Source: Mucilaginibacter sp. OK098 (GTDB lineage: Bacteria; Bacteroidota; Bacteroidia; Sphingobacteriales; Sphingobacteriaceae). From it: a DNA stretch of 64,000 nt. Where the stretch lies: contig NZ_FRCM01000005.1 in assembly GCF_900142915.1 (NCBI RefSeq), positions 434,001-498,000 on the forward strand, written 5' to 3'. Position numbers and translations under genes: made by a program. Below are positions 25,203 through 33,902 of the stretch, one piece after another (positions within the stretch are counted from its first letter, which is position 1; every line of letters begins with the position of its first letter). Under the pieces are notes generated by a model that made no database searches, was not told where the DNA came from, and was given only the letters and a program-made list of their open reading frames with translations.

Positions 25203-26924
25203 TTACTGTATAAAATAGACCTTTTTTATTTTATTGTTTTGGATGTGATATATGGCAATGGCTTCTAACTTATCCTTCCTGCCAGGAACACTCACCAATT
25301 CATGATCAACAATTATATTTCCTTTAACAAGCCGGTCAGTTATTTTGCAGTGCAATCCCTTTGCCCGCTCAAAAAAGGCCGAATAATCTTTGCGCATGCT
25401 TTCCTTCCCTTTACCTATCAGTTTGTCAGGATAAGCATATAACTCCACATCATCAGCATAGGGTTCTAAGAAGGCATCAATATTTCCGACGTTGTAAGCG
25501 TTTAGCTGGCGTTCTACCAGGGCCAGAGGGGTTTCTTTGAGTAAAGTATCCGGTAAAATAGCCTTGCCTTTATTGATAACCAGGTTTATTTTTTGCAGAT
25601 TTTCCAGCTGATCAACCGGGTTTGCATTAAGTAAAACCAAATCAGCCTTTTTGCCTTTTTCTATACTGCCAAACTCATGTTCCTTACCTATTGCTTTGGC
25701 GCCATTAATAGTGGCCGACCGGATGATCTGCCAATTGCTTAAACCACTTTTTTGCATAGCTTTTAGTTCAGTGAATAACGAAGTGGCATGAAAAGTGCCT
25801 ATATTACCCGCATCAGTACCGGCCGCAATAGTAACACCGGCATCAGCCATTTTTTTAAGATTTATCATCCTAATGGAATCTGTAGCTGCAGTGTGCATGC
25901 CGGCGCTTAATTTATAGCGATTGGTTAAAGCAGTATCGGCTAAATATTTTAAATCAATTATAGACCCAAGCTGCTCGGGATTTGAATGGACCAGGTCATA
26001 ATAGGTGAATTTTTTTTGCTGCCCAAATGTGTCATAGTAGCCATCCTCAACAATGAGCGTTGGGCAAAGCACAACATGATGCTTTTTCAACAGATCAATA
26101 AACTCCCCGGATACAACTTCGTCCTCTACCTCATGTACCAGGTAATCGCATCCGCTTTCAACGGCAAGCTGCGCGGTTATTCTTTCGGTAGCATGTATGG
26201 CTACGCGCAGATGATTTTTATGTGCCTCGTCAATAATCTGCTTTACAACAGGCTGATACTTCCGGGCCACTTCCTCTTTGTTTTTCCCGATCACAATGTA
26301 CCAGATCTTTATAAAGTCAGGGTGGTGCGGTAGTTGCTTTTCTAATAAAACCGTTGCATCTTCAGCATTGGTAAACAAATTGAATGGCTCATCGTTCTTT
26401 AGATTTTTATATACCTCCGGTTCATAGGTTGTTAGAAGCGGCCCTGCCATATAAACCTTCGGAGCATAGTCTTTATTAGCAAAACTATCCCGGAGTGTTA
26501 AATAATTAAATGTTGCGCCGGGATCAATAACTGTTGTGATGCCTGCCTGGGTATAACGGCGTAAAAAGTCCTCCATATGCTCACGGCTCCAGGCCATTTC
26601 TTTTTCATATGGCATGTATTTTTGCAGGGGAATGGCATCGGGCCTGGCATACAGACCGCCGCTTTGAAAAAAATGCACATGCGAATCTGTAAGTCCGGGT
26701 ATTAGAAACTTCCCCGAACCGTCAATCACCTTCGCGTTTGCCGGAATTTTAGCTTTCGATGAATAAACTCCGGAAATAATGTCACCGGTGATCATTACGG
26801 TTTGCCCGGGTAATAACTTATTGTTATTTACATCTATAATAGTTACATCTTTAATATATGTTTGGCTAAACCCCTGGAGTGAATAAAGGATAGCCGTCAA
26901 AAAGAGTACAAATTTTGTTTTCAT
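25203..26924 (-). CDS. Exported amidohydrolase fused to an NTF2/SnoaL-like domain
   Basis: This 573-residue exported protein (signal to about GFSQ, residue 21) has an imidazolonepropionase-type amidohydrolase barrel over about 22-455: the DSHVHFF metal pair, a Lys in DFIKIWYIV, His in VAIHATERI and LVHEVEDE, and the catalytic Asp in AAGTDAGNIG. Residues about 465-573 form a separate cone-like domain (ERQLNAYNVGNIDAFLEPYADDVELY) of the SnoaL/DUF4440 type. Known relatives cleave peptides or cyclic amides; the substrate is not evident. The two DinB-like genes flank it on the same strand. Confidence 0.88.
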   Translation of the reverse strand: MKTKFVLFLTAILYSLQGFSQTYIKDVTIIDVNNNKLLPGQTVMITGDIISGVYSSKAKIPANAKVIDGSGKFLIPGLTDSHVHFFQSGGLYARPDAIPLQKYMPYEKEMAWSREHMEDFLRRYTQAGITTVIDPGATFNYLTLRDSFANKDYAPKVYMAGPLLTTYEPEVYKNLKNDEPFNLFTNAEDATVLLEKQLPHHPDFIKIWYIVIGKNKEEVARKYQPVVKQIIDEAHKNHLRVAIHATERITAQLAVESGCDYLVHEVEDEVVSGEFIDLLKKHHVVLCPTLIVEDGYYDTFGQQKKFTYYDLVHSNPEQLGSIIDLKYLADTALTNRYKLSAGMHTAATDSIRMINLKKMADAGVTIAAGTDAGNIGTFHATSLFTELKAMQKSGLSNWQIIRSATINGAKAIGKEHEFGSIEKGKKADLVLLNANPVDQLENLQKINLVINKGKAILPDTLLKETPLALVERQLNAYNVGNIDAFLEPYADDVELYAYPDKLIGKGKESMRKDYSAFFERAKGLHCKITDRLVKGNIIVDHELVSVPGRKDKLEAIAIYHIQNNKIKKVYFIQ

Positions 26925-27108
26925 TGCAAGTATAATTATAGGTGAATGCGTCCGGGTTGCTTTGGTATTGTAAGGTAAAGGTTTATTTATTATTTAGATA
27001 TGGTATTTTTTATTTTGTTACAATTCTACTTCTATTGCCGTTTGTAAATTGATCAGCAAAAACAATCCAATCATATAGCCGGGTAAGTGCCTTCCCTGTC
27101 AAAATTAA

Positions 27109-27624
27109 TCACAACTCATCTTCGGCCCGCGAAACCCAACCTGGTGCATTATTTATTCCCTGGCGTAAAAGCAAATTCAATTGTGCCGCATGATGTTGAA
27201 CGTGTCTCATATTATAAAGTAATATTTCCAGCACAGAATAATTCATATCTCCCAACTCCTCCACCCATCGCTCTTTTAATTTTTGCTCTGTTAAACCTGC
27301 AATTAATATATGGCACTTTTCACGACTTGCTTGCAGGTAGTCAAGTAATTCCGTTTTACTATAAATCCTGTCTGGTATTACATCGTCTATTGCATCGGCC
27401 GGTACATCGCCAGATTCTGCAATTGTGAAGGGGAATGGTGAGGAAAAGTTTTCGGGTGGAATTGTGAGGTAGTAATCCAGGAATACTAAGCAATGATAGG
27501 CGTTATAAAAAAACTTTTTGCTGGAATTCCATTGCTCATCCGGCCATAGTAGTATCGCATTTTTAAGCATGTCGATACTTGCTCCGAATTGTTTCCACAA
27601 ACTTTCTTTTAAGTCATTAATCAT
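27109..27624 (-). CDS. Cytoplasmic DinB-like protein
   Basis: This 171-residue four-helix bundle protein has no signal peptide. Likely metal ligands are in FYNAYHCLVFLDYYL and in the final helix MRHVQHHAAQLN, the usual closing His pair of the DinB superfamily. It is followed on the same strand, after a 184-base gap, by the amidohydrolase gene. Function beyond the fold is not known. Confidence 0.82.
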   Translation of the reverse strand: MINDLKESLWKQFGASIDMLKNAILLWPDEQWNSSKKFFYNAYHCLVFLDYYLTIPPENFSSPFPFTIAESGDVPADAIDDVIPDRIYSKTELLDYLQASREKCHILIAGLTEQKLKERWVEELGDMNYSVLEILLYNMRHVQHHAAQLNLLLRQGINNAPGWVSRAEDEL

Positions 27625-27705
27625 ATTGTTAAATTATGGGTTGGAATTTATGTTCTTTGCATACTTAATGAATATTTAATGTGGTTAAGAAAGTAACCTA
27701 CACCA

Positions 27706-28008
27706 TCACAATTCGAAACCTTCAATTAAAATTATCTTTTCCACCGAATTATTTTTCATTTCGATAAAATCCAGGCGTTTAGGATCATTTTTATAACCCT
27801 CAAAATCAGCTTTGCTGCCAAAAGTTACTAAATGGATCTCGTAGGGCAATTCGCGGCTGCTTTCAATAAATGCGCTTTTACCAGGTCTGACGCGATAAAC
27901 AAGGTCTCCGTTATGCCCTTTCAACAGGGGTAAAACTTTTTCCTCGAAAGCATGGAATTCCTGCTCGCATCCGGGCTTGATAAAAATAAGTTGCGTGTAA
28001 TAGATCAT
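27706..28008 (-). CDS. DUF1330-like dimeric alpha/beta-barrel protein
   Basis: This 100-residue protein has the ferredoxin-like pattern of the DUF1330/EthD superfamily: first strand IYYTQLIFIKPG, helix EQEFHAFEEKVLPLL, a strand pair and KIILIEGFEL at the end. Such proteins dimerise around a ligand pocket; no specific activity is implied. It lies 81 bases upstream of the second DinB-like gene on the same strand. Confidence 0.75.
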   Translation of the reverse strand: MIYYTQLIFIKPGCEQEFHAFEEKVLPLLKGHNGDLVYRVRPGKSAFIESSRELPYEIHLVTFGSKADFEGYKNDPKRLDFIEMKNNSVEKIILIEGFEL

Positions 28009-28082
28009 TTTGATGATAATAAAGTGGGTTGAATAGTAATTAACTTATATGCAATTGTTTAGGGTGTAATATTAAAAAGAAA

Positions 28083-28223
28083 ATGAGCGCTTTTATTGAA
28101 GTGGTCAAACTACAACAATTGCATCGGGCTTCAGGAACGAACACAAATTTATTGAAAATCTTAGCAAGATTGGATGATTTATATAAAGAATTCAGCCCCA
28201 CCCGGTTAAGCGTCAAAGCTTAA
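28083..28223 (+). CDS. Possible 46-residue small protein or gene remnant
   Basis: An ATG at 28083 opens 46 codons ending TAA at 28221-28223. The product (start MSAFIEVVKLQQLHRASG, helix NLLKILARLDDLYKEF) is amphipathic and plausible as protein, and the stop lies inside a nine-base hairpin (CGGTTAAGC 28203-28211 with GCTTAACCG 28218-28226). It may be the tail of a decayed gene. Otherwise the 317-base gap 28009-28325 holds only the decayed GCCTCAA hairpin. Confidence 0.25.
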   Translation: MSAFIEVVKLQQLHRASGTNTNLLKILARLDDLYKEFSPTRLSVKA

Positions 28224-28279
28224 CCGCAAAATAATTGCGAGTGTTCAAACTAGAGTAAAAGCCGGGGGCGAGAAACAAA

Positions 28280-28309
28280 AAAGCCTCAAATCTTTCCATT
28301 CAAGGCTTT
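28280..28309. terminator. GCCTCAA-type hairpin, decayed copy 2
   Basis: AAAGCCT (28280-28286) pairs with AGGCTTT (28303-28309). The loop keeps CAAATCTTTC from the intact copies at 14649 and 42538, but the inner stem bases have changed. It lies 17 bases past the stop of the minus-strand M56 gene, for which it can be the terminator. Confidence 0.6.
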
Positions 28310-28325
28310 CAAATTTAATGCGTTA

Positions 28326-30593
28326 TCAGTTTTTTTGACTAGCCGGTGCCGATGCCGGCGGGATAAATTTAGCAGTTCCGTTTATAAATGGCGACTTAGC
28401 ATCACAGATGGCCAATTCGCCAACATAGCCGTCCTTCTTTATTTTTTCGCTAACAACCGGGCGGTACTTGTTTTCAGCCACACAAAATAATACGGCTATA
28501 CTATGCTTGCCCGCATTGTCATTAATGGCAGACTTATAAGATTGTAAGGCGCTTACTGCAGCCTCATCAAAACCATTGCCTGCGCTTTGTGCAACAATTA
28601 TATCGCTTATCATCCCGTTATTATCCAGGTTAAAGTTCAAAACAACAGCACCGCCGCTAAGTGCTCTTTGGGCTTGTTTGGGAAACTCGGTGTTATTAAG
28701 CATATAGTTATAAAATTGATCGGCATACGGTGCATCTAAATAGGATGTGACATCAAAAATATAGGCCAAACGCTTGTTTTTGACATCTTTTGGATGCATG
28801 AATTGTATGATAGAGGAGGCTCCTGACGGGAAGGTATATCCGTATTTGTCTTGCAGGAGTTTCAGATCGTCCGGTGTACATTTATTTTTATAATACCAGT
28901 TGGCTTCACCGTTTTTATCATAAATTAAAACTTTAGCATGGGCCATGTTATTATTGTCGCCCGGAAAACCCACGCCACTCTCATCATACTCGTATCCTTT
29001 ACTTGTACGGTTTACAGGATATTTATAATTAGTTATGATCAGTTCTCCAGCAAATTCAGGATCATTGCCGAGCGAATCGGTTTTAAATATGGAATAATCA
29101 TCGGTGAAAAAGTAGACGCCTATTTTGTAATTTTTACCCGGAGCATCGGTAACAATTCCTTTATAGGCGTTAAACCCGTTTAGCGCCAGGGCATCCAGTT
29201 TGGCGCCCCCGCTTTTAACAATTCTGGCATTGGTAATCCGGCGGTCCTTATCCAGCGCGAAGCCTACTTCTACCAGTCCGCCCTTATCGCCTTTGGCAGT
29301 GGTGTAAAGTACATTATTATGTAAAAAATGATCCATGAGGTAATAACCGTCAACATTGATAACCGGTAAAATTAATCGCCCGTCTTTGGTTGTAAACCGG
29401 GTGCTGTCCACAACCACCTCAACCTTAATATTGTGGTTTTTGAGTAATAACAAGCTGTCGGCCCTGGTAATTGTTGCTGCGGTATAAGCTACTTTTTTGT
29501 TTTGCTGGTCAAGGGAAAGCTGGTTGGCTATGGTGGTTACTCCGTTTTCGGTAATTTTTAAAAGCTTGCGCTTTTGGGTAAGTTTTGCATTCAGCATGGC
29601 ATATTTGCCGGGCGATTTTACGCCGGCAGGGGCAAGGTCGACCCAGCCATAGGTTTTACTGAACAAAAGGGTAGAGGTGCATAATAACGCCACGCAGATT
29701 GGAATAGTCACCAGGTACTTTAGCTTAGCCAAATTACCCGAGCGCTGTTGATTTAACATAACAATTCTCTTTTTTAACAGGTTATAATTGAAAAATGAAT
29801 GCGTAATTGATGAACCGCCAACGCCGTAAGCGTTGTTTAATAAAAACGAAGCGTAGGTTAGGGCATCACTTTCGTGAGCTGCGGTTTGCTCGTCGGCAAT
29901 ATATTCATGTATGGTTCGTAAACTGTTTTGTACCAGGTACACAAAAGGATTAAACCAGTTGATGATCTTTAACAGTTCAAGCAATATAATATCGGCTGAG
30001 TGTTTTTGCCTGATGTGCACCAGCTCATGCCTGATAATGGTGTTGGCTCCGGCTGCGTTGTCGCCAATGAAAAGATAGTTAAAAAACGAAAAGACTACAT
30101 CTGTTTCGTTTAAATAAATCACCCTGTATTTACCTTCATTAACCGTTTGTTCATTACGTGTCATTTTAAATAAGGCATACAGCTTAATAAAAAGTATGAC
30201 AAGCAGAACCGTTGCACCAATAAGGTAGGCATACAACAAAGCATCCTGCCATGTAAAATGCCGTTCAATTACCGCAGGGGCTGCATGTACAACAGGCGAC
30301 TGATGCCGTTCAGCAACTTTAACCATTGGGCGTATAACAGGTGTAACACCACCAACTGTGCTAACCGGTTCAGCGGGCTTTATCGGCCTTAACGTGTACA
30401 CAGGTTCGGCTGCCTTAACAGGCCGTAGCGCGCTTACCTGCACAAACGGTAGTATAAAGGCAACTATACAGCTAAATATCAGGTAGGCACGGCTTAGCTG
30501 GTAATGGGTATTGCGGTTTAAAAATAAGCAGTAGGCTAAATAAAATACACCGAGGTATAAATTAGCTTCTGCAAGGTAATACAGCCCATTCAT
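28326..30593 (-). CDS. M56 (BlaR1/MecR1-like) sensor metallopeptidase with TonB-C-like repeats
   Basis: This 755-residue membrane protein has helices near 7-24, 33-52, 118-140 and 290-310, with the zinc motif HELVHIRQ at about 187-194. This is the layout of the M56 peptidases that cleave a BlaI repressor when induced. The long exported part replaces the beta-lactam-binding domain of BlaR1 with two TonB-C-like modules: one around GGLVEVGFALDKDRRITNAR (about 438-475) and a second around AVVLNFNLDNNGMISDIIVA (about 635-690). The signal sensed is therefore probably not a beta-lactam. Its start overlaps the BlaI stop by four bases, the expected repressor-sensor operon. Confidence 0.92.
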   Translation of the reverse strand: MNGLYYLAEANLYLGVFYLAYCLFLNRNTHYQLSRAYLIFSCIVAFILPFVQVSALRPVKAAEPVYTLRPIKPAEPVSTVGGVTPVIRPMVKVAERHQSPVVHAAPAVIERHFTWQDALLYAYLIGATVLLVILFIKLYALFKMTRNEQTVNEGKYRVIYLNETDVVFSFFNYLFIGDNAAGANTIIRHELVHIRQKHSADIILLELLKIINWFNPFVYLVQNSLRTIHEYIADEQTAAHESDALTYASFLLNNAYGVGGSSITHSFFNYNLLKKRIVMLNQQRSGNLAKLKYLVTIPICVALLCTSTLLFSKTYGWVDLAPAGVKSPGKYAMLNAKLTQKRKLLKITENGVTTIANQLSLDQQNKKVAYTAATITRADSLLLLKNHNIKVEVVVDSTRFTTKDGRLILPVINVDGYYLMDHFLHNNVLYTTAKGDKGGLVEVGFALDKDRRITNARIVKSGGAKLDALALNGFNAYKGIVTDAPGKNYKIGVYFFTDDYSIFKTDSLGNDPEFAGELIITNYKYPVNRTSKGYEYDESGVGFPGDNNNMAHAKVLIYDKNGEANWYYKNKCTPDDLKLLQDKYGYTFPSGASSIIQFMHPKDVKNKRLAYIFDVTSYLDAPYADQFYNYMLNNTEFPKQAQRALSGGAVVLNFNLDNNGMISDIIVAQSAGNGFDEAAVSALQSYKSAINDNAGKHSIAVLFCVAENKYRPVVSEKIKKDGYVGELAICDAKSPFINGTAKFIPPASAPASQKN

Positions 30594-30967
30594 TTCTTTT
30601 TGCGTTTAAGGTCATCAATCAGTTGGGTTAATTCATCCAGTTGCTGTATGTCCAGCTTTTTTTCGTTAGCGATAAAGGATACTAAACTTTGGTAAGAGTT
30701 GCTGAAGTAGCCACTCATCATCTTGTCGAATGTAAATTTCTTATACTGCGCCTCACTGATTAACGGAAAATACATATGTGAACTTCCGTAAGGCTTATGG
30801 TCGATAAAACCTTTACTTTCTAAAACCCGCACAACGGTTGATACCGTGTTATAAGCCGGCTTGGGTTCGGGCATCTGCTCTATAATGTCTTTTACCATGG
30901 CTTCTTTTAATTGCCATAATAGCTGCATTACGGTTTCTTCTGCTTTGGTGAGTTCTTTGATAGGCAT
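30590..30967 (-). CDS. BlaI/MecI-family repressor
   Basis: This 125-residue winged helix repressor begins MPIKELTKAEETVMQLLW. A longer frame to 31078 would run through the operator array and adds an implausible leader, so 30967 is chosen. Recognition elements are PAYNTVSTVVRVLESKGFI (about 36-54) and the wing KPYGSSHMYFPL; the C-terminal helices (FANEKKLDIQQLDELTQLI region) form the dimer that is cut by the M56 partner. It overlaps that gene by four bases. Three palindromes directly upstream give a clear case for autoregulation. Confidence 0.94.
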   Translation of the reverse strand: MPIKELTKAEETVMQLLWQLKEAMVKDIIEQMPEPKPAYNTVSTVVRVLESKGFIDHKPYGSSHMYFPLISEAQYKKFTFDKMMSGYFSNSYQSLVSFIANEKKLDIQQLDELTQLIDDLKRKKK

Positions 30968-30970
30968 AGT

Positions 30971-31034
30971 AACTATTTTTATAGTTAACCAAATGTAAAA
31001 ACTAATTTTATAGTTTACAACTATTTTTATAGTT
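30971..31034 (-). promoter_or_regulatory. blaI-type promoter with three operator palindromes
   Basis: AACTATTTTTATAGTT occurs exactly at 30971-30986 and 31019-31034, and once with a single change (AACTAATTTTATAGTT) at 31000-31015. On the minus strand TTG (31020-31018), a 20-base spacer and TACATTTG (30997-30990) form the promoter. One operator covers the -33 region, one fills the spacer and one lies at the expected transcript start. Occupancy would shut off the blaI-M56 operon. Confidence 0.85.
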
Positions 31035-31220
31035 TTTTTGAGAAAAGTGGGCAGGAGCAGATTATGAGTTTTTATCATTAAACGGTAATGGTTTTCAATT
31101 GGAATTTAAAAAGCCTTGAATCGCCCAATTCAAAACCTGTAATATCCAAAAAAAGGTATATACCGAACATTTTTATAGAAAGTTCGGAGTTAACCGCTAC
31201 GCGGGGAACTGTATCCCTTA

Positions 31221-31499
31221 TTAATATAAACTATAAACCGGTGGTTTTGCCGTATTCCTTTTAATCAGCTTCCGGGCTTCCAGGTCTAATTTTACCGTTT
31301 CGCCATACCAATGTGCATTACCCGAAAAATAGGTGTTTACGCTATCATGAATAGTTTGCATAAGTTCGGTATGGGTAAGGCTGTTTTTTTGCAAAATTTC
31401 TAATATTGCCGATTTTATGATTTCATATTTTTCCAGTGAAATAACTTTATTTTGCTTGCCACTTTCAGGATGCAGCGTTTGAATTTTGATTTCTTTCAT
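31221..31499 (-). CDS. Conserved small protein, DUF6958-like
   Basis: This 92-residue protein has the order of strands and helices I associate with DUF6958: KIQTLHPESGKQNKVISLEKY, helix EIIKSAILEILQ, then SGNAHWYGETVKLDLEARKLIKR. It resembles a small winged-helix-like domain and ends PPVYSLY. It is a single gene on the minus strand. The 349 bases between it and the next gene (31500-31848) are AT-rich and contain a TATATTTG box at 31802-31809, a fair -7 element for the Crp-like gene; I see nothing else there. Confidence 0.65.
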   Translation of the reverse strand: MKEIKIQTLHPESGKQNKVISLEKYEIIKSAILEILQKNSLTHTELMQTIHDSVNTYFSGNAHWYGETVKLDLEARKLIKRNTAKPPVYSLY

Positions 31500-31848
31500 T
31501 GGGATCTTGTGGATATGCGTTGAAGTGTCTATCCCCTCTATATGGATGAGATAATTAAATAGCTAATTTACAAAAACAGCCAATAATTTAGCTTATTCTT
31601 TGTTAGCGGGCAAATTATCCAAATCAAATTCTTTCTGTCGCTTATAGGCGATCAGTTTGATCTTTATGGTAGCTGTAACAGGAGCAGGGCTAAATTCAAA
31701 CCATTTATTGATGATTTAAAGTGGTTAACTGCTATAATTAGTTGAAAAACAATGGGTGGAAAATTACTTGCGATAGCATAAGTTTTGCATTGTTATTGCT
31801 GTATATTTGAAATAGCTCCCTGGTAATGCAGGAAGCGCTATATTAAAC

Positions 31849-32433
31849 ATGTACGAAGTTATCACTAAATCATTACGTAAGCTGGTTGATTTTACGGACG
31901 AAGAGCTTTTTTTGTTTATGCAGAGACTTAAGCCGCAAAGCTTAAAAAAATATGGTTTTTATTTGAAAGAAGGCCAGGTTTGTAAAGGCATGGCCCTGGT
32001 ATATAAAGGCGGCTTAAGGTATTTTTCGCGGGGCGAAAAGGGTGATTATACTATCGGGTTTGCTTTTGAGGGCGAATGGATCGGTGATTATGAGAGCTTC
32101 CTGTTACAGGTACCATCGCCTGATTTTATAGAAGCTCTTGAAGATTGCGAGCTCTTTACCCTAAGTTATCCTGATATGCAGGAGCTGTACCAGCACAGTC
32201 AGCGTTTTGAAAAATTCGGCCGCCTTATTGCCGAAAGACTTTTTATTGATGCCGTCAAAAGCAAACGCAATTTGATGACTCAATCAGCCGAAGAGAGGTA
32301 CCTCGAATTACTGAGCAACCAGCCTCATATCTTTGAAAGATTGCCCCAGCATTTGATCGCATCCTACCTGGGCATCCAGCCCCAAAGCCTGAGCCGTATC
32401 CGGGCTAAGATCTCAAACACCAAATTAACTTAG
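31849..32433 (+). CDS. Crp/Fnr-family regulator
   Basis: This 194-residue protein has an N-terminal cyclic-nucleotide-binding-type beta barrel (about 20-115, GFYLKEGQVCKGMALVYKGG) and a C-terminal helix-turn-helix (HLIASYLGIQPQSLSRIRAK, about 169-188). The barrel lacks the Arg/Ser phosphate cassette of true CRP, so the ligand is unlikely to be cAMP; it has no Cys cluster either. It precedes a two-gene membrane operon that it may regulate. Confidence 0.9.
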   Translation: MYEVITKSLRKLVDFTDEELFLFMQRLKPQSLKKYGFYLKEGQVCKGMALVYKGGLRYFSRGEKGDYTIGFAFEGEWIGDYESFLLQVPSPDFIEALEDCELFTLSYPDMQELYQHSQRFEKFGRLIAERLFIDAVKSKRNLMTQSAEERYLELLSNQPHIFERLPQHLIASYLGIQPQSLSRIRAKISNTKLT

Positions 32434-32538
32434 GTTAATAAAACACTATCCGTTTTTAACCTGGTATCATTTTTTGGCGCTGCCAATTACCCCAGTTTTG
32501 TGCTGCGCATTTACACGCGCCATAAAACAAAAAATGAT

Positions 32539-32955
32539 ATGAATCCGGCACAGCTATTTTCTGTTGTTAGCGCTATCGCTGCTTTGCAATGGTTATTGTT
32601 AATTATATTGCCTAAATGGAAGGTAACACAATGGCTTATCAACTATCCGATTGTTCCTTTACTGCTTTCGGGGATTTACTGCGTATACATCACGGGCTTT
32701 TTTGGCTTTCAGGGTGGCGGGTTTAATTCGATCCGGGAGGTCCGCAAGTTGTTTACCGATGACCGGCTGTTACTGGCGGGTTGGGTGCATTACCTGGCTT
32801 TCGATCTGCTCATAGGTTTCTCGATCATTAAATCTGCGCAAGTGAAAGCCATTTCACACTGGTTGGTTATTCCTTGCCTGGCGCTAACCTTTATGTTTGG
32901 CCCCTGTGGTTTCCTGCTTTATCAAATCATCCAAAAAATCAAAGCCAATATATGA
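32539..32955 (+). CDS. ABA4-like (DUF4281) membrane protein
   Basis: Start at ATG 32539 (MNPAQLFSVVSAIAAL) rather than 32500. The 138-residue product has four hydrophobic helices and the family core GWVHYLAFDLLIGFSI, with FMFGPCGFLLYQII near the end. ABA4-like proteins are known from plants and bacteria in carotenoid-related contexts; the bacterial role is unclear. Its stop overlaps the next start (ATGA). Confidence 0.82.
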   Translation: MNPAQLFSVVSAIAALQWLLLIILPKWKVTQWLINYPIVPLLLSGIYCVYITGFFGFQGGGFNSIREVRKLFTDDRLLLAGWVHYLAFDLLIGFSIIKSAQVKAISHWLVIPCLALTFMFGPCGFLLYQIIQKIKANI

Positions 32956-33716
32956 AAACCTTATTCACCCGCATCAGGGCTATCAGCCCGTCCTTGTATT
33001 ATTGCGGCCTGGCGCACCTGGCCCTATTCGCGCTAATGACCATTATAGCGCAGTTCGATCACCGGCAACTGATGGGAATTAACCTTTGGACAAAACCCAT
33101 TAAATTTGCCATATCCATAGCTATATATTGCTTAACCTGGCCGTTGCTGTTGCAATACCTCCCATTTGAGCGGCTAAAACAACGGTTTGTAAATTTTACC
33201 GTTTTTGCCATGGCTTTCGAAATGCTGGCCATTGCCTCACAGGCAGCAAGGGGGCAACTATCACATTATAATACTTTAGGCGCTTACAATGCGCTTGTTT
33301 TCAGTTCGATGGGTATTGTGATTGTTTCTCAAACCTTGTTTGCATTGTATATAGGCATCCGGTTTTTTAAAGTGAGAGCAGTGCAAATAACGTCGGCTTT
33401 ATTGTGGGCCATCCGGCTGGGGATAATTATGGCCGGCTTTTTTGCTATGGAAGGTGGCATAATGGCCTCCCGCCTGGCACATACCGTTGGCGCCGCTGAT
33501 GGTGGCCCGGGCCTCCCATTCTTTAACTGGAGCCGCATTGCCGGCGATTTACGCATAGCGCATTTTATGGGCATGCACGCTCTGCAAATAGTACCCTTGT
33601 TTGTGATCTTCTCCGGCGTTAAAACCGCAAGACCGGCCATTATTTTTGCATCGGCTTATTTTGTGATGATATCCCTGTTGTTTGCTAACGCGATGTTGGG
33701 CAGGCCGCTATTTTAA
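32952..33716 (+). CDS. Multi-helix membrane protein coupled to the ABA4-like gene
   Basis: A 254-residue integral membrane protein with about seven helices begins MKTLFTRIRAISPSLYYCG at 32952, overlapping the ABA4-like stop by four bases. Conserved-looking polar positions inside the membrane part are GINLWTKPIKFAIS, SQAARGQLSHYN and HFMGMHALQIVPL, which suggest a substrate or cofactor site rather than a plain channel. I do not recognise a named family with certainty. Cotranscription with the ABA4-like gene implies a joint function. Confidence 0.7.
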   Translation: MKTLFTRIRAISPSLYYCGLAHLALFALMTIIAQFDHRQLMGINLWTKPIKFAISIAIYCLTWPLLLQYLPFERLKQRFVNFTVFAMAFEMLAIASQAARGQLSHYNTLGAYNALVFSSMGIVIVSQTLFALYIGIRFFKVRAVQITSALLWAIRLGIIMAGFFAMEGGIMASRLAHTVGAADGGPGLPFFNWSRIAGDLRIAHFMGMHALQIVPLFVIFSGVKTARPAIIFASAYFVMISLLFANAMLGRPLF

Positions 33717-33902
33717 AATGATAGGTTAAAGATTAGCGTTTGCAGTAATTAAGGTTTTATTTTCAAGATCCTGTTTGTCCGGATGTTTCAACCAGGACTA
33801 AATAGCAGCAGATTTGCAATCTATAGCGTAAGTAGCGATACTGTTACAGTTTGGTTTGCAAGCAGTTGCCGTGAATTATTATATTTGAATAAAACCTTTA
33901 AA

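Noticed and set aside
30968..31078. Longer N-terminus for the BlaI-type repressor
   Set aside because: It would translate through the promoter and operator palindromes, and BlaI proteins begin at the position corresponding to 30967.
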